A stretch of 64,000 nt of DNA, from the NCBI RefSeq assembly GCF_004016445.2, contig NZ_SADT02000006.1:372001-436000 (forward strand). Reading direction: 5' to 3'. Both the position numbers and the translations under genes were made by a program. The first letter of the stretch is position 1; the number at the start of each line of letters is the position of its first letter. Below the pieces are notes generated by a model. The model worked only from the letters and a program-made list of their open reading frames with translations. It did not search any database and was not told where the DNA came from. This stretch comes from Mesorhizobium sp. M2E.F.Ca.ET.219.01.1.1. Lineage in GTDB: Bacteria > Pseudomonadota > Alphaproteobacteria > Rhizobiales > Rhizobiaceae. Positions 8,340 to 16,435 of this stretch are shown here, piece after piece.

Positions 8340-9300
8340 CCGGCGCTTCGCCGAAAGCCCTTGAAAATGCTCTGGAAAATGCCGCCGCCGAGGAAAAGCC
8401 CGTCCGCCCGGCAATGTCGGCCATGGCAATGCGCGTGTCGACCACCAGGCGGCGGGCGGCGCTGAGGCGCAGCCTCAGATAATAGGCGCCCGGCGTCTCG
8501 CCGATCGATTTGCGAAAAATGCTTTCCAGCGTCCGCGCCGTCACGCCGGCGCGTTTGGCCACGGCATCGATGGTGAGCGGCTGGTCGACATGCGCTTCCA
8601 TCAACCGGATCGCTTGGGCGAGCCTTGCGTCGTAGCCGTCGAGCCGGCCGAGCGAGACCAGCGGCTGCGCGTCGGTCGCGGCGCGGGCCTGGTCGTAGAT
8701 GAAGACGCTCGCCACATCGAGCGCCGCGGCCATGCCGAGCCTGGTGCGAACCAGATGCAGCATCAGGTCGAAGGTCGGCGAGGCGCCGCCGGAGGTGAAG
8801 ACCGGACCATCTATGACATAGCGATCCGGCCGCACGTCGACGCCCGGGAAGGCGGCGGAGAAATCCTCCATGTCTTCCCAATGGGTGGTGGCGCTGCGGC
8901 CTTCGAGCAGGCCGGCGCGCGCCACCAGCCAGGTGCCAGCCTCAACGCCGCCGCAGGCGCGAGCCGCACGCGCGGCGCGGCGCAGACCGGCGAGCAGCGC
9001 CGAGGTGGCATAATTCTGCGTGCCAAAGCCGGCGACGACGACCAGCATGTCGGTCGGCTCGGCGGCGTCAAAGCGGCCGCTGACCGCAACCGGCAGGCCG
9101 CAAGTGGTGACCGGCGCCTCTCCGGTGACCGAGACCAGCTTGAAATCGAACAGAGTCTCGCCGGAAATGCGGTTGGCGGCGCGCAGCGGATCGACGGCGG
9201 AGGCGACGCACATGATCGACGAGCCCGAGAACACAAGGAACGTCACCTTGAGCGTCTCGCGCTCGGACCGAAAGATCGTCGGCTTTTCGCTTTTGATCAT
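8320..9300 (-). CDS. GlxA/CdhR-type regulator (DJ-1/PfpI + AraC domains)
   Basis: 326-residue transcription regulator: an N-terminal class I glutamine-amidotransferase-like domain (about 1-190, beginning KVTFLVFSGSSIMCVASAVDPLRAAN) used for ligand sensing, then an AraC-type DNA-binding region with two helix-turn-helices (PLTIDAVAKRAGVTARTLESIF and MADIAGRTGFSSAAAFSRAF). Regulators of this architecture (CdhR, GbdR) control carnitine and glycine betaine genes in Pseudomonas. Here it is divergent, across 125 bases, from the dehydrocarnitine cleavage/carnitine dehydrogenase operon, so it is most likely its carnitine-responsive activator. The ligand is inferred from context. Confidence 0.88.
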   Translation of the reverse strand: MIKSEKPTIFRSERETLKVTFLVFSGSSIMCVASAVDPLRAANRISGETLFDFKLVSVTGEAPVTTCGLPVAVSGRFDAAEPTDMLVVVAGFGTQNYATSALLAGLRRAARAARACGGVEAGTWLVARAGLLEGRSATTHWEDMEDFSAAFPGVDVRPDRYVIDGPVFTSGGASPTFDLMLHLVRTRLGMAAALDVASVFIYDQARAATDAQPLVSLGRLDGYDARLAQAIRLMEAHVDQPLTIDAVAKRAGVTARTLESIFRKSIGETPGAYYLRLRLSAARRLVVDTRIAMADIAGRTGFSSAAAFSRAFSRAFGEAPVRLRRG

Positions 9301-9425
9301 GAGTGCTTCGTAAAACGCAAAACAGTTTCCGGCAAGTCGGTCATTCTGTATCCATCCCGTGCATAGCCCAACAGGCTTCCGCTTTTGGCGGCACGCACGG
9401 CCGATCGACCCTGGGAGGATAGACG

Positions 9426-10349
9426 ATGCCGCTTGCGATGAACCGTGAGGTTTTCATTACCTGTGCCGTGACCGGCTCCGGCGGCACGCAGGACCGCTCT
9501 CCGCATGTGCCGCGCTCGCCCAAGCAGATCGCCGATTCGGCGATCGACGCGGCCAAGGCGGGCGCCGCGATCGTCCACTGCCATGTGCGCGACCCCGAGA
9601 CCGGCAAACCCAGGCGCGACGTGCATCTCTACCGCGAAGTGACCGAGCGCATCCGCGAGGCCAATGTCGACGTGGTGCTCAACCTCACCGCCGGCATGGG
9701 CGGCGACATGGTGTTCGGCTCGCCGGAAGCGCCGCTGCCGCTCAACGAGAAGGGCACCGACATGGGCGGCGCCACCAACCGCATGGAGCATGTCCGCCAG
9801 TGCCTGCCGGAGATCTGCACGCTGGATTGCGGCACGATGAACTTCGCCGAGGCCGACTATGTCATGACCAACACGCCCGGCATGCTGCGCGCCATGGGCG
9901 GCATGATGACGGCGCTGGGCGTGAAGCCCGAGATCGAGGCCTTCGACACTGGACATCTGTGGTTCGCCAAGCAGTTGGTCGAGGAGAAGGTGCTCAACGC
10001 CGACGCGCTGGTGCAGCTCTGCATGGGCGTGCCGTGGGGCGCGCCGGACGACCTCAACACCTTCATGGCGATGGTCAACAACGTGCCCTCGACCTGGAAC
10101 TGGTCGGCCTTCTCGATCGGCCGCAACCAGATGGCCTATGCGGCGGCAGCGGTGCTTGCCGGCGGCAATGTCCGCGTCGGCCTGGAAGACAATCTCTGGC
10201 TCGACAAGGGCGTGCTGGCCACAAACGCGCAGCTGGTCGAGCGCGCCGCCAGCATCGTCACCAATCTCGGCGCCCGTATCCTCGGGCCTGAGGAAGTGCG
10301 CAAGAAGCTCAATCTCACCAAACGGGCACCCTTAGCTGCCGCAGCTTGA
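9426..10349 (+). CDS. BKACE family enzyme, probable 3-dehydrocarnitine cleavage enzyme
   Basis: Zinc-dependent beta-keto acid cleavage enzyme (DUF849, 307 residues). In carnitine breakdown such an enzyme condenses 3-dehydrocarnitine with acetyl-CoA to give acetoacetate and betainyl-CoA. Seen: TIM-barrel start REVFITCAVTGSGG, metal pair His51 and His53 in AAIVHCHVRDPETGKP, and the C-terminal catalytic/metal segment VRVGLEDNLWL (Glu254). The ATG has GGAGG seven bases upstream (TGGGAGGATAGACG). First gene of the carnitine operon, 13 bases before the HD-domain gene and close to L-carnitine dehydrogenase, which makes its substrate. The substrate assignment rests on that context; the family covers several beta-keto acids. 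Confidence 0.88.
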   Translation: MPLAMNREVFITCAVTGSGGTQDRSPHVPRSPKQIADSAIDAAKAGAAIVHCHVRDPETGKPRRDVHLYREVTERIREANVDVVLNLTAGMGGDMVFGSPEAPLPLNEKGTDMGGATNRMEHVRQCLPEICTLDCGTMNFAEADYVMTNTPGMLRAMGGMMTALGVKPEIEAFDTGHLWFAKQLVEEKVLNADALVQLCMGVPWGAPDDLNTFMAMVNNVPSTWNWSAFSIGRNQMAYAAAAVLAGGNVRVGLEDNLWLDKGVLATNAQLVERAASIVTNLGARILGPEEVRKKLNLTKRAPLAAAA

Positions 10350-10362
10350 GCGGGAGCTGAAA

Positions 10363-10986
10363 ATGGCCACCGTCAAATTCACAGCGATGAAGGACGGCGA
10401 CAGGGAAGACTACGAATTCCTGACCGCCCACGAGATCGACTATGCCGCCAAGACCGGCGACCGGCTGCTCGATGCGCTGGTGCAGCTCGACGAGGGACTT
10501 TCCGGCTACAAGATCACCCGGCTCGGCCATTCGCTGCAGGCGGCGACGCGCGCCTGGCAGGACGGCGCCGATACGGACTGGATCGTCTCGGCGCTACTGC
10601 ACGACATCGGCGACATCTACGCGCCCTACAACCACGACGAATATGCGGCTGCGATCCTGAAGCCGTTCGTGCGCGAGCAATGCACCTGGGTGGTGGAAAA
10701 GCACGGCGATTTCCAGCGCCTCTATTACGCGCATCATCTGGGTGGCAATCGCCACGCGCGCGACCGCTTCGCCGGGCATGCCTATTTCGACGATTGCGAC
10801 CAGTTCTGCGAGCGCTGGGACCAGTCGAGCTTCGACCCCGACTACAAAACGCTGCCGATCGAGTTCTTCCGGCCCTTCGTGCTCGAAGTGTTTGCCCGCA
10901 AGGCCTACGACCCGGCGGTGATCCGCGCCGGCGAGCGCGTCGCCCTTACCGATCCCGATACAGCCAAGACAAGAACCGGAGCCTGA
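10363..10986 (+). CDS. HD-domain protein with dinuclear ligand set, PhnZ/TmpB-like
   Basis: 207-residue HD-superfamily protein. Aligning by eye gives His56, His80-Asp81, His91, His114 and Asp153, the six ligands used by mixed-valent diiron HD oxygenases such as PhnZ and TmpB. Surrounding blocks agree: ITRLGHSLQAATRAWQDGAD, VSALLHDIGDIYAP, HDEYAAAILKPFV, WVVEKHGDFQRLYY, FCERWDQSSF. The tyrosine/glutamate pair that PhnZ uses at the substrate iron is not evident (Lys50 sits where I would place the Glu), so chemistry or substrate may differ. It sits between the cleavage enzyme and carnitine dehydrogenase, 13 bases after one and 2 before the other, so it should act on a quaternary amine. It could equally be a phosphohydrolase. 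Confidence 0.75.
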   Translation: MATVKFTAMKDGDREDYEFLTAHEIDYAAKTGDRLLDALVQLDEGLSGYKITRLGHSLQAATRAWQDGADTDWIVSALLHDIGDIYAPYNHDEYAAAILKPFVREQCTWVVEKHGDFQRLYYAHHLGGNRHARDRFAGHAYFDDCDQFCERWDQSSFDPDYKTLPIEFFRPFVLEVFARKAYDPAVIRAGERVALTDPDTAKTRTGA

Positions 10987-10988
10987 CC

Positions 10989-12134
10989 ATGAGCATCATC
11001 AACAAGGCAGCCGCCATCGGCGGCGGTGTCATCGGCGCCGGCTGGGTGGCGCGGCTTCTGCTCAACGGCATCGACGTCTCGATCTTCGATCCGGATCCGG
11101 AAGCCTCGCGCAAGGTCGGCGAAGTGATGAAGGGCGCGCGCCGCGCCTATAAGCAGATGCTGCCCGGCGGCCTGCCCAAGGAAGGCAAGCTGACGTATGC
11201 CAAGACCATCGCCGAAGCGGTCGCCGACGCCGATTTCATCCAGGAGAGCGTACCGGAGCGGCTCGACCTCAAGCACAGGGTGCTGGCCGAGATCGACGCG
11301 CATGCGCCGGCCAACGCCATCGTCGGCTCCTCAACGTCCGGCATCAAGCCCACCGACATGCAAGTGGCGATGAAGAAGCATCCGGAGCGGCTGGTCGTCG
11401 GCCATCCGTTCAATCCTGTCTATCTTCTGCCGCTGGTCGAGATCGTCGGTGGCGAGCAGACTTTCCCCGAGGCGATCGAGGTCGCCAAGGAGCTCTACGC
11501 TTCGATCGGCATGAAGCCTGTGGTGGTGCGCAAGGAGATCGAGGCTTTTGTCGGCGACCGCCTGCTCGAAGCCGCATGGCGCGAGGCGCTGTGGCTGGTC
11601 AAGGACGGCATCTGCACCGTCGAGGAACTCGACGACATCATGCGCTATTCCTTCGGCCTGCGCTGGGCGCAGATGGGCATGTTCCAGGTCTACCGCGTCG
11701 CCGGCGGCGAGGCGGGCATGCGTCACTTCATGGCGCAGTTCGGGCCCTGCCTGAAATGGCCGTGGACCAAGCTGATGGACGTGCCGGAATTCAACGACGA
11801 GCTGGTCGACCTGATCGCCACCCAGTCGGACGAGCAGGCGCACGGCTTGTCGATCCGCGAGCTGGAAAAGATCCGCGACGACAATCTGGTAGCGATCATG
11901 GAAGCGCTGTCGAAGCAGAACAAGGGCAAGGGCTGGGGCGCCGGCGCGCTGCACAAGGACTATACCAGGCAGCTCGCCAAACTGGCGGCGAAGAAGGCTT
12001 CCGCCAAGGTTACGGCTAAAGCAGAAGCGGCCAAGCCGGCGAAGAAGGCCGCGAAGCCGGCAAAGGCTGCGAAACCGGCCAAGGCGGTGAAGGTCGAGAA
12101 GCCGAAGAAGAAGACCGGCAAGAAGAAGGGCTGA
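10989..12134 (+). CDS. lcdH: L-carnitine 3-dehydrogenase with lysine-rich C-terminal tail
   Basis: NAD-dependent oxidation of L-carnitine to 3-dehydrocarnitine. The protein of 381 residues belongs to the 3-hydroxyacyl-CoA dehydrogenase family: Rossmann glycine loop GGGVIGAG (11-18), SSTSGI (114-119), catalytic VVGHPFNPV (His139) and a helical C-terminal domain to about residue 328. Residues 331-381 form a tail of Lys-Ala-Pro repeats (AAKPAK units) with 20 lysines in 51 residues, ending KKKTGKKKG. In some bacteria the C-terminus carries a hot-dog thioesterase instead (from memory); that domain is absent here. Start is two bases after the HD-protein stop, and the next gene begins four bases after this stop, so it is translated in an operon. 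Confidence 0.9.
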   Translation: MSIINKAAAIGGGVIGAGWVARLLLNGIDVSIFDPDPEASRKVGEVMKGARRAYKQMLPGGLPKEGKLTYAKTIAEAVADADFIQESVPERLDLKHRVLAEIDAHAPANAIVGSSTSGIKPTDMQVAMKKHPERLVVGHPFNPVYLLPLVEIVGGEQTFPEAIEVAKELYASIGMKPVVVRKEIEAFVGDRLLEAAWREALWLVKDGICTVEELDDIMRYSFGLRWAQMGMFQVYRVAGGEAGMRHFMAQFGPCLKWPWTKLMDVPEFNDELVDLIATQSDEQAHGLSIRELEKIRDDNLVAIMEALSKQNKGKGWGAGALHKDYTRQLAKLAAKKASAKVTAKAEAAKPAKKAAKPAKAAKPAKAVKVEKPKKKTGKKKG

Positions 12135-12138
12135 GGCG

Positions 12139-13302
12139 ATGCATTTCGGTCTTTCGGAAGAGCAGAAGCTCATCGTCGAGACGACGCGGGCCTTCGTCGA
12201 GAACGAACTTTATCCGCATGAGCGCGAGGTGGAGCGCACCGGCGAGTTGCGTCGCGAGCTGATCGACGAGTTGAAGGCGAAGGCGATCGAAGCCGGCCTC
12301 TACGCCGCCAACATGCCGGCCGATGTCGGCGGCGCCGGGCTCGATACGGTGAGCTGGCTGCTCTACGAGAAGGAGCTCGGCCGCGCCAACTACGCGCTGC
12401 ACTGGACCTGCGTGGCGCGCCCGTCCAACATCCTGCTCGCCGGCACGCCGGAGCAGCGCGAAAAATACCTCTTCCCCTGCATCCGCGGCGAGAAGTGGGA
12501 CTGCCTGGCTATGACCGAGCCGGGCGCCGGCTCCGACCTGCGCGGCATGAAGGCGACCGCGGTGCAGGACGGCTCGGACTGGGTGCTCAACGGCACCAAG
12601 CATTTTATCTCCCACGCCGATCTTGCCGACTTCGCGATCGTGTTCATGGCCTCGGGCGAGGAGGATTCGCCGCGCGGCAAGCGCAAGAAGATCACCGCCT
12701 TCTTCGTCGACAAGGGCACCAAGGGTTTCACGGTGCGCGACGGCTACCGCAATGTCTCACATCGCGGCTACACCAATTCGATCCTGGAATTCGACGACTG
12801 CCGGCTGCCGGCTTCCCAGGTGCTCGGCGAAGTGCACAAGGGTTTTGACGTCGCGAACTCCTGGCTCGGCGCCACACGGCTGCAGGTCGGAGCAACCTGT
12901 CTCGGCCGTGCTGAGCGGGCCCTCGGCCACGCCATAGAATATGCCGCGCAGCGCCAGCAGTTCGGCCAACAGATCGGCAAGTTCCAGGGCGTTTCCTTCA
13001 AGCTCGCCGACATGGCGACGGAGCTGAAGGCCGCCGATTTGATGGTGTTCGAAGCCGGCTGGAAGTACGATCAGGGCACGGTCACCGACCAGGACATGGC
13101 GATGGCCAAGCTTAAGGCCACCGAAATGCTCGCCTTCGTCGCCGACGAAGCCATCCAGATCCATGGCGGCATGGGGCTGATGGACGACCTGCCGCTGGAG
13201 CGCATATGGCGGGACGCGCGTGTCGAGCGCATCTGGGAAGGCACGTCGGAGATTCAGCGACATATTATTTCGCGGGCGCTGCTGCGTCCGTTCGGAGCTT
13301 AG
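12139..13302 (+). CDS. acyl-CoA dehydrogenase, possibly gamma-butyrobetainyl-CoA specific
   Basis: FAD-dependent alpha,beta-dehydrogenation of an acyl-CoA. 387 residues with the standard three-domain layout: N-terminal helices, the FAD-binding AMTEPGAGSDLRGMKATA and GTKHFISHADLADF strands in the middle, and a C-terminal helical domain with GRAERALGHAIEYAAQRQQFGQ and the end motif RVERIWEGTSEIQRHIISRALL. The neighbours (acyl-CoA synthetase, CaiD, carnitine dehydrogenase) suggest the substrate is gamma-butyrobetainyl-CoA, giving crotonobetainyl-CoA. That is inference; the sequence alone only fixes the family. It starts four bases after the carnitine dehydrogenase stop. Confidence 0.9.
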   Translation: MHFGLSEEQKLIVETTRAFVENELYPHEREVERTGELRRELIDELKAKAIEAGLYAANMPADVGGAGLDTVSWLLYEKELGRANYALHWTCVARPSNILLAGTPEQREKYLFPCIRGEKWDCLAMTEPGAGSDLRGMKATAVQDGSDWVLNGTKHFISHADLADFAIVFMASGEEDSPRGKRKKITAFFVDKGTKGFTVRDGYRNVSHRGYTNSILEFDDCRLPASQVLGEVHKGFDVANSWLGATRLQVGATCLGRAERALGHAIEYAAQRQQFGQQIGKFQGVSFKLADMATELKAADLMVFEAGWKYDQGTVTDQDMAMAKLKATEMLAFVADEAIQIHGGMGLMDDLPLERIWRDARVERIWEGTSEIQRHIISRALLRPFGA

Positions 13303-13349
13303 AGCATGATGCGCCAAAGCCGGGATCCGGCTTTGGACGGGATCATGCT
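13303..13349. repeat. intra-operon hairpin (AGCATGAT...ATCATGCT type)
   Basis: Two nested inverted arms: AGCATGAT (13303) with ATCATGCT (13342), and CCAAAGCCGG (13314) with CCGGCTTTGG (13327). It starts directly after the acyl-CoA dehydrogenase stop and ends 11 bases before the synthetase start. This AGCATGAT-bounded hairpin class is common between rhizobial genes. It may tune expression within the operon. Confidence 0.8.
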
Positions 13350-13360
13350 CAAACGAAAAG

Positions 13361-15445
13361 ATGACCATGCATAAACTCGAACGTCTCCTGCGCCCGAAAT
13401 CGATCGCCGTGTTCGGCGGGGCGCAGGCCGCCGCCGTCGTGGCGCAATCGATCAAGATGGGCTTTGCCGGCGAAATCTGGCCGGTGCATCCGACCAAGGA
13501 CGAGGTCGCCGGCCGCAAGGCGTACCGCTCCGTCGCCGACCTGCCTGGAGCGCCGGACGCCGCCTTTGTCGGCGTCAACCGGCATCTCACCATCGAGGTG
13601 ATCAAGGCGCTGGCCGAGCGCGGCGCCGGCGGCGCCGTCTGCTTCGCGGCCGGCTTCCTGGAAACCGAGGCCTATGACGAGGACGGCGAGCGGCTGCAAG
13701 CGGAGCTCGTCGCCGCCGCGGGCCAAATGCCGATCATCGGGCCGAACTGCTACGGCCTGATCAACTATGCCGACGGCGCGCTGTTGTGGCCCGACCAGCA
13801 TGGCGGCATCCGGCTGCCGGAGGGCGGCAAGGGTGTCGCCATCATCACCCAATCGTCCAACATCGCCATCAACATGACGATGCAGAAGCGCGGCCTGCCG
13901 ATCGCCTTCCTGATGACGGCGGGCAACCAGGCGCAGACGGGGCTCTCCGAAATGGCGCTCGGCCTGATCGAGGACGAGCGCGTCACCTCGCTCGGCATGC
14001 ATATCGAAGCCTTCGACTCGGTAGCCGGCTTCGAGAGGCTGGCGGCACGGGCGCGCGAATTGAAGAAGCCGATCATCGCCATGAAGGTCGGCCGCTCCGA
14101 ACAGGCAAGGCAGGCGACGGTGTCGCACACCGCCTCGCTCGCCGGGTCAGACGCCGCCTCCGGCGCTTTCCTGAAGCGGCTCGGCATTGCACGCGTCGAT
14201 TCCATCCCCGCCTTCATCGAGGCGCTGAAGCTCTTGCACATCACCGGTCCGCTGCCGGGCTATAAGCTGTCCTCGATGAGCTGCTCGGGCGGCGAAGCCT
14301 CCGTGATGGCTGACAGCGCCGAGGGCCGCTGGGTGCATTTCCCGGCCCTGACGGCCGAACACCGCGCCCATGTGAAATCGACACTCGGACCGCTGGTCGC
14401 GGTCGCCAACCCGCTCGACTACCACACCTTCATCTGGAACAACGAGCCGGCGATGACGGCCACCTTCACCGCCATGGTGTCGGGCGGTTTCGACCTCAAC
14501 ATGCTGGTGCTCGACTTCCCGCGCCCGGACCGTTGCTCGGACATCGACTGGTGGACGACGCTGCGCGCCTTCGAGGCCGCGTTGAAGACCAACAAGGCGC
14601 AAGGCGCGATCGTCTCCTCGCTGCCGGAAAACCTGCCGGAGGAATACACCGCCGGCCTGATGGCGCGCGGCATGGTGCCTTTGTTCGGCATCTCGGAAGC
14701 CATGGACGCCGCCCAGGCCGCCGCCTTCATCGGCTGGGCCTGGCACGAGCCGCAGGCGCAGCCAGTGGACACCACGGCGGCAGGAGCATCCGAAGCCAAG
14801 CGCGTGACGCCGGACGAGGCCGATGCCAAGGAAAGGCTGATCAAGGCCGGACTGCCGGTGCCGAAAGGCGAGCGCGCCTCGAATGCGGTCGAGGCGGTGA
14901 TCTCCTCCATGACGTTGGGCTTCCCGGTCGCTCTCAAGGCGCTTGGCGTGACGCACAAGTCGGAAGTCGGCGCGGTCAGGCTGAACCTCAAGGATGCCGA
15001 ATCCGTCAGCGCCGCCGCGCATGACCTTTTGCCGCTCGGCACGGGGCTCTATGCCGAGCGCATGGTGCGTGACGGCGTCGCTGAGCTGATCGTCGGCTTC
15101 ACGCGCGACCCGATGTTCGGCGTGGTGATGACGCTCGGCACCGGCGGCGTGCTGGTCGAACTGCTGCGCGACAGCGTGACGCTCATGCTGCCGGCAACGC
15201 GCGACGACATCGAGGCGGCATTGCGTGGGCTGAGGCTCTATCCTCTCCTGGAAGGCTATCGCGGCCGGCCGAAGGCCGACGTCAACGCCGCCATCGACGC
15301 CATCGCCGGTATTGCCGACTTCGTCCAGAAGAACGAAGGCGAGATCGAGGAACTCGACATCAACCCGCTGATCGTCTGCGCCGAAGGCAAGGGCGCGTGG
15401 ATCGCGGACGCCCTGCTGGTGCTTGGAGAAAAGAAGAATGGCTGA
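13361..15445 (+). CDS. NDP-forming acyl-CoA synthetase (acetate-CoA ligase family)
   Basis: 694-residue single-chain acyl-CoA synthetase of the ADP-forming type, making an acyl-CoA from a free acid, CoA and ATP through a phosphohistidine. Order of domains: CoA-binding Rossmann domain (IAVFGGAQAAAVVAQSIKMGF, about 1-130), ligase-CoA domains with the phosphohistidine loop VSHTASLAGS (His256), then an ATP-grasp domain in the last 230 residues (ERLIKAGLPVPKGERASNA, GFTRDPMFGVVMTLGTGGV, EELDINPLIV). By context it should activate gamma-butyrobetaine, crotonobetaine or carnitine, a step done in E. coli by AMP-forming CaiC. Start may be ATG 13361 or 13367. Its stop overlaps the caiD start by eight bases. 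Confidence 0.88.
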   Translation: MTMHKLERLLRPKSIAVFGGAQAAAVVAQSIKMGFAGEIWPVHPTKDEVAGRKAYRSVADLPGAPDAAFVGVNRHLTIEVIKALAERGAGGAVCFAAGFLETEAYDEDGERLQAELVAAAGQMPIIGPNCYGLINYADGALLWPDQHGGIRLPEGGKGVAIITQSSNIAINMTMQKRGLPIAFLMTAGNQAQTGLSEMALGLIEDERVTSLGMHIEAFDSVAGFERLAARARELKKPIIAMKVGRSEQARQATVSHTASLAGSDAASGAFLKRLGIARVDSIPAFIEALKLLHITGPLPGYKLSSMSCSGGEASVMADSAEGRWVHFPALTAEHRAHVKSTLGPLVAVANPLDYHTFIWNNEPAMTATFTAMVSGGFDLNMLVLDFPRPDRCSDIDWWTTLRAFEAALKTNKAQGAIVSSLPENLPEEYTAGLMARGMVPLFGISEAMDAAQAAAFIGWAWHEPQAQPVDTTAAGASEAKRVTPDEADAKERLIKAGLPVPKGERASNAVEAVISSMTLGFPVALKALGVTHKSEVGAVRLNLKDAESVSAAAHDLLPLGTGLYAERMVRDGVAELIVGFTRDPMFGVVMTLGTGGVLVELLRDSVTLMLPATRDDIEAALRGLRLYPLLEGYRGRPKADVNAAIDAIAGIADFVQKNEGEIEELDINPLIVCAEGKGAWIADALLVLGEKKNG

Positions 15446-16220
15446 CGTCATCACCACCCGCCGCGAAGGCGCGATCCTCGAAGTCACGCTCGACCGGCCG
15501 AAGGCCAACGCCATCGACCTCAAGACATCGCGGCTGATGGGCGAAACCTTCAAGGCGTTCCGCGACGATCCGGAGCTGCGCGTCGCCATCGTCAAGACGG
15601 CCGGAGACAAGTTCTTCAGCGCCGGCTGGGACCTGAAGGCAGCCGCCGCCGGCGATGCGGTCGACGGCGACTATGGCGTCGGCGGATTTGCCGGCCTGCA
15701 GGAGCTGCGCGACCTCAACAAGCCGGTGATCGCCTGCGTCAACGGAATGGCGGTGGGCGGCGGCTTCGAACTGGCGCTGTCCTGCGACCTCATCTACGCC
15801 TCGGACCATTCCTCCTTCGCGCTGCCGGAGATCCGCGCCGGCACGCTTGCCGATGCAGCCACCATCAAGCTGCCGAAGCGCATCCCCTACCATATCGCCA
15901 TGGACCTCCTGTTCACCGGCCGCTGGATGGATGTCGCCGAGGCGCATCGCTGGGGCCTGGTCAACGAGGTGCTGCCCAAGGAGAAGCTCGAGGAGCGCGT
16001 CTGGGAGATCGCAAGGCTTTTGGCCAGCGGCCCGCCGCTGGTCTTCGCTTCGATCAAGGAGACGGCGCGGGTGGCCGAGGCGCTGACCTTCCAGGATGCG
16101 ATGAACAAGGTGACAAGGAGGCAGCTGCCGACGGTCGATATCCTCTACGGGTCGGAAGACAATATGGAAGGCTTCCGGGCCTTCGCGGAAAAACGCGACC
16201 CGGTGTGGAAGGGACGATAA
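15438..16220 (+). CDS. caiD: carnitinyl-CoA dehydratase (CaiD-like enoyl-CoA hydratase)
   Basis: Crotonase-fold enzyme interconverting crotonobetainyl-CoA and L-carnitinyl-CoA. The 260-residue sequence follows E. coli CaiD closely in memory: VTLDRPKANAIDLKTS, KFFSAGWDLKAAAAGDA, GGFAGLQELRDLNKPVIACVNG, oxyanion-hole AVGGGFELALSCD, FALPEIRAG, and an identical C-terminal AEKRDPVWKGR. The start ATG lies inside the end of the synthetase gene (ATGGCTGA overlap), with AAGAAG before it; a TTG at 15423 is less likely. It links the synthetase and acyl-CoA dehydrogenase to carnitine dehydrogenase. It is last in the tightly packed unit and is followed by a palindromic element. Confidence 0.92.
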   Translation: MADVITTRREGAILEVTLDRPKANAIDLKTSRLMGETFKAFRDDPELRVAIVKTAGDKFFSAGWDLKAAAAGDAVDGDYGVGGFAGLQELRDLNKPVIACVNGMAVGGGFELALSCDLIYASDHSSFALPEIRAGTLADAATIKLPKRIPYHIAMDLLFTGRWMDVAEAHRWGLVNEVLPKEKLEERVWEIARLLASGPPLVFASIKETARVAEALTFQDAMNKVTRRQLPTVDILYGSEDNMEGFRAFAEKRDPVWKGR

Positions 16221-16227
16221 CGTCGGA

Positions 16228-16417
16228 GATGATGGCGCCCGGGCCCCCCTCTCTGTCCTGCCGGGCATTTCCCCCTCATGGAGGGAGATTGGATGTCGCG
16301 AAGGCTTTCGCCAATCTTCGACGTTGCAGAAAAGGCGATGCGGCCGAAGCTGCTAATCTACCCCCTTGAGGGGGAGATGTCCGGCAGGACAGAGAGGGGG
16401 GCCTGGGCGCCATCATC
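16228..16417. repeat. long intergenic palindromic element, family 1 copy B (extended arms)
   Basis: Family 1 element with arms GGCCCCCCTCTCTGTCCTGC and complement. Here the symmetry extends 13 bases further out: GATGATGGCGCCC on the left pairs with GGGCGCCATCATC on the right, giving a 190-base unit. It lies between caiD and the alpha/beta hydrolase gene, both on the plus strand. Confidence 0.85.
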
Positions 16418-16435
16418 TGAAGTTGGTCATCCGAT

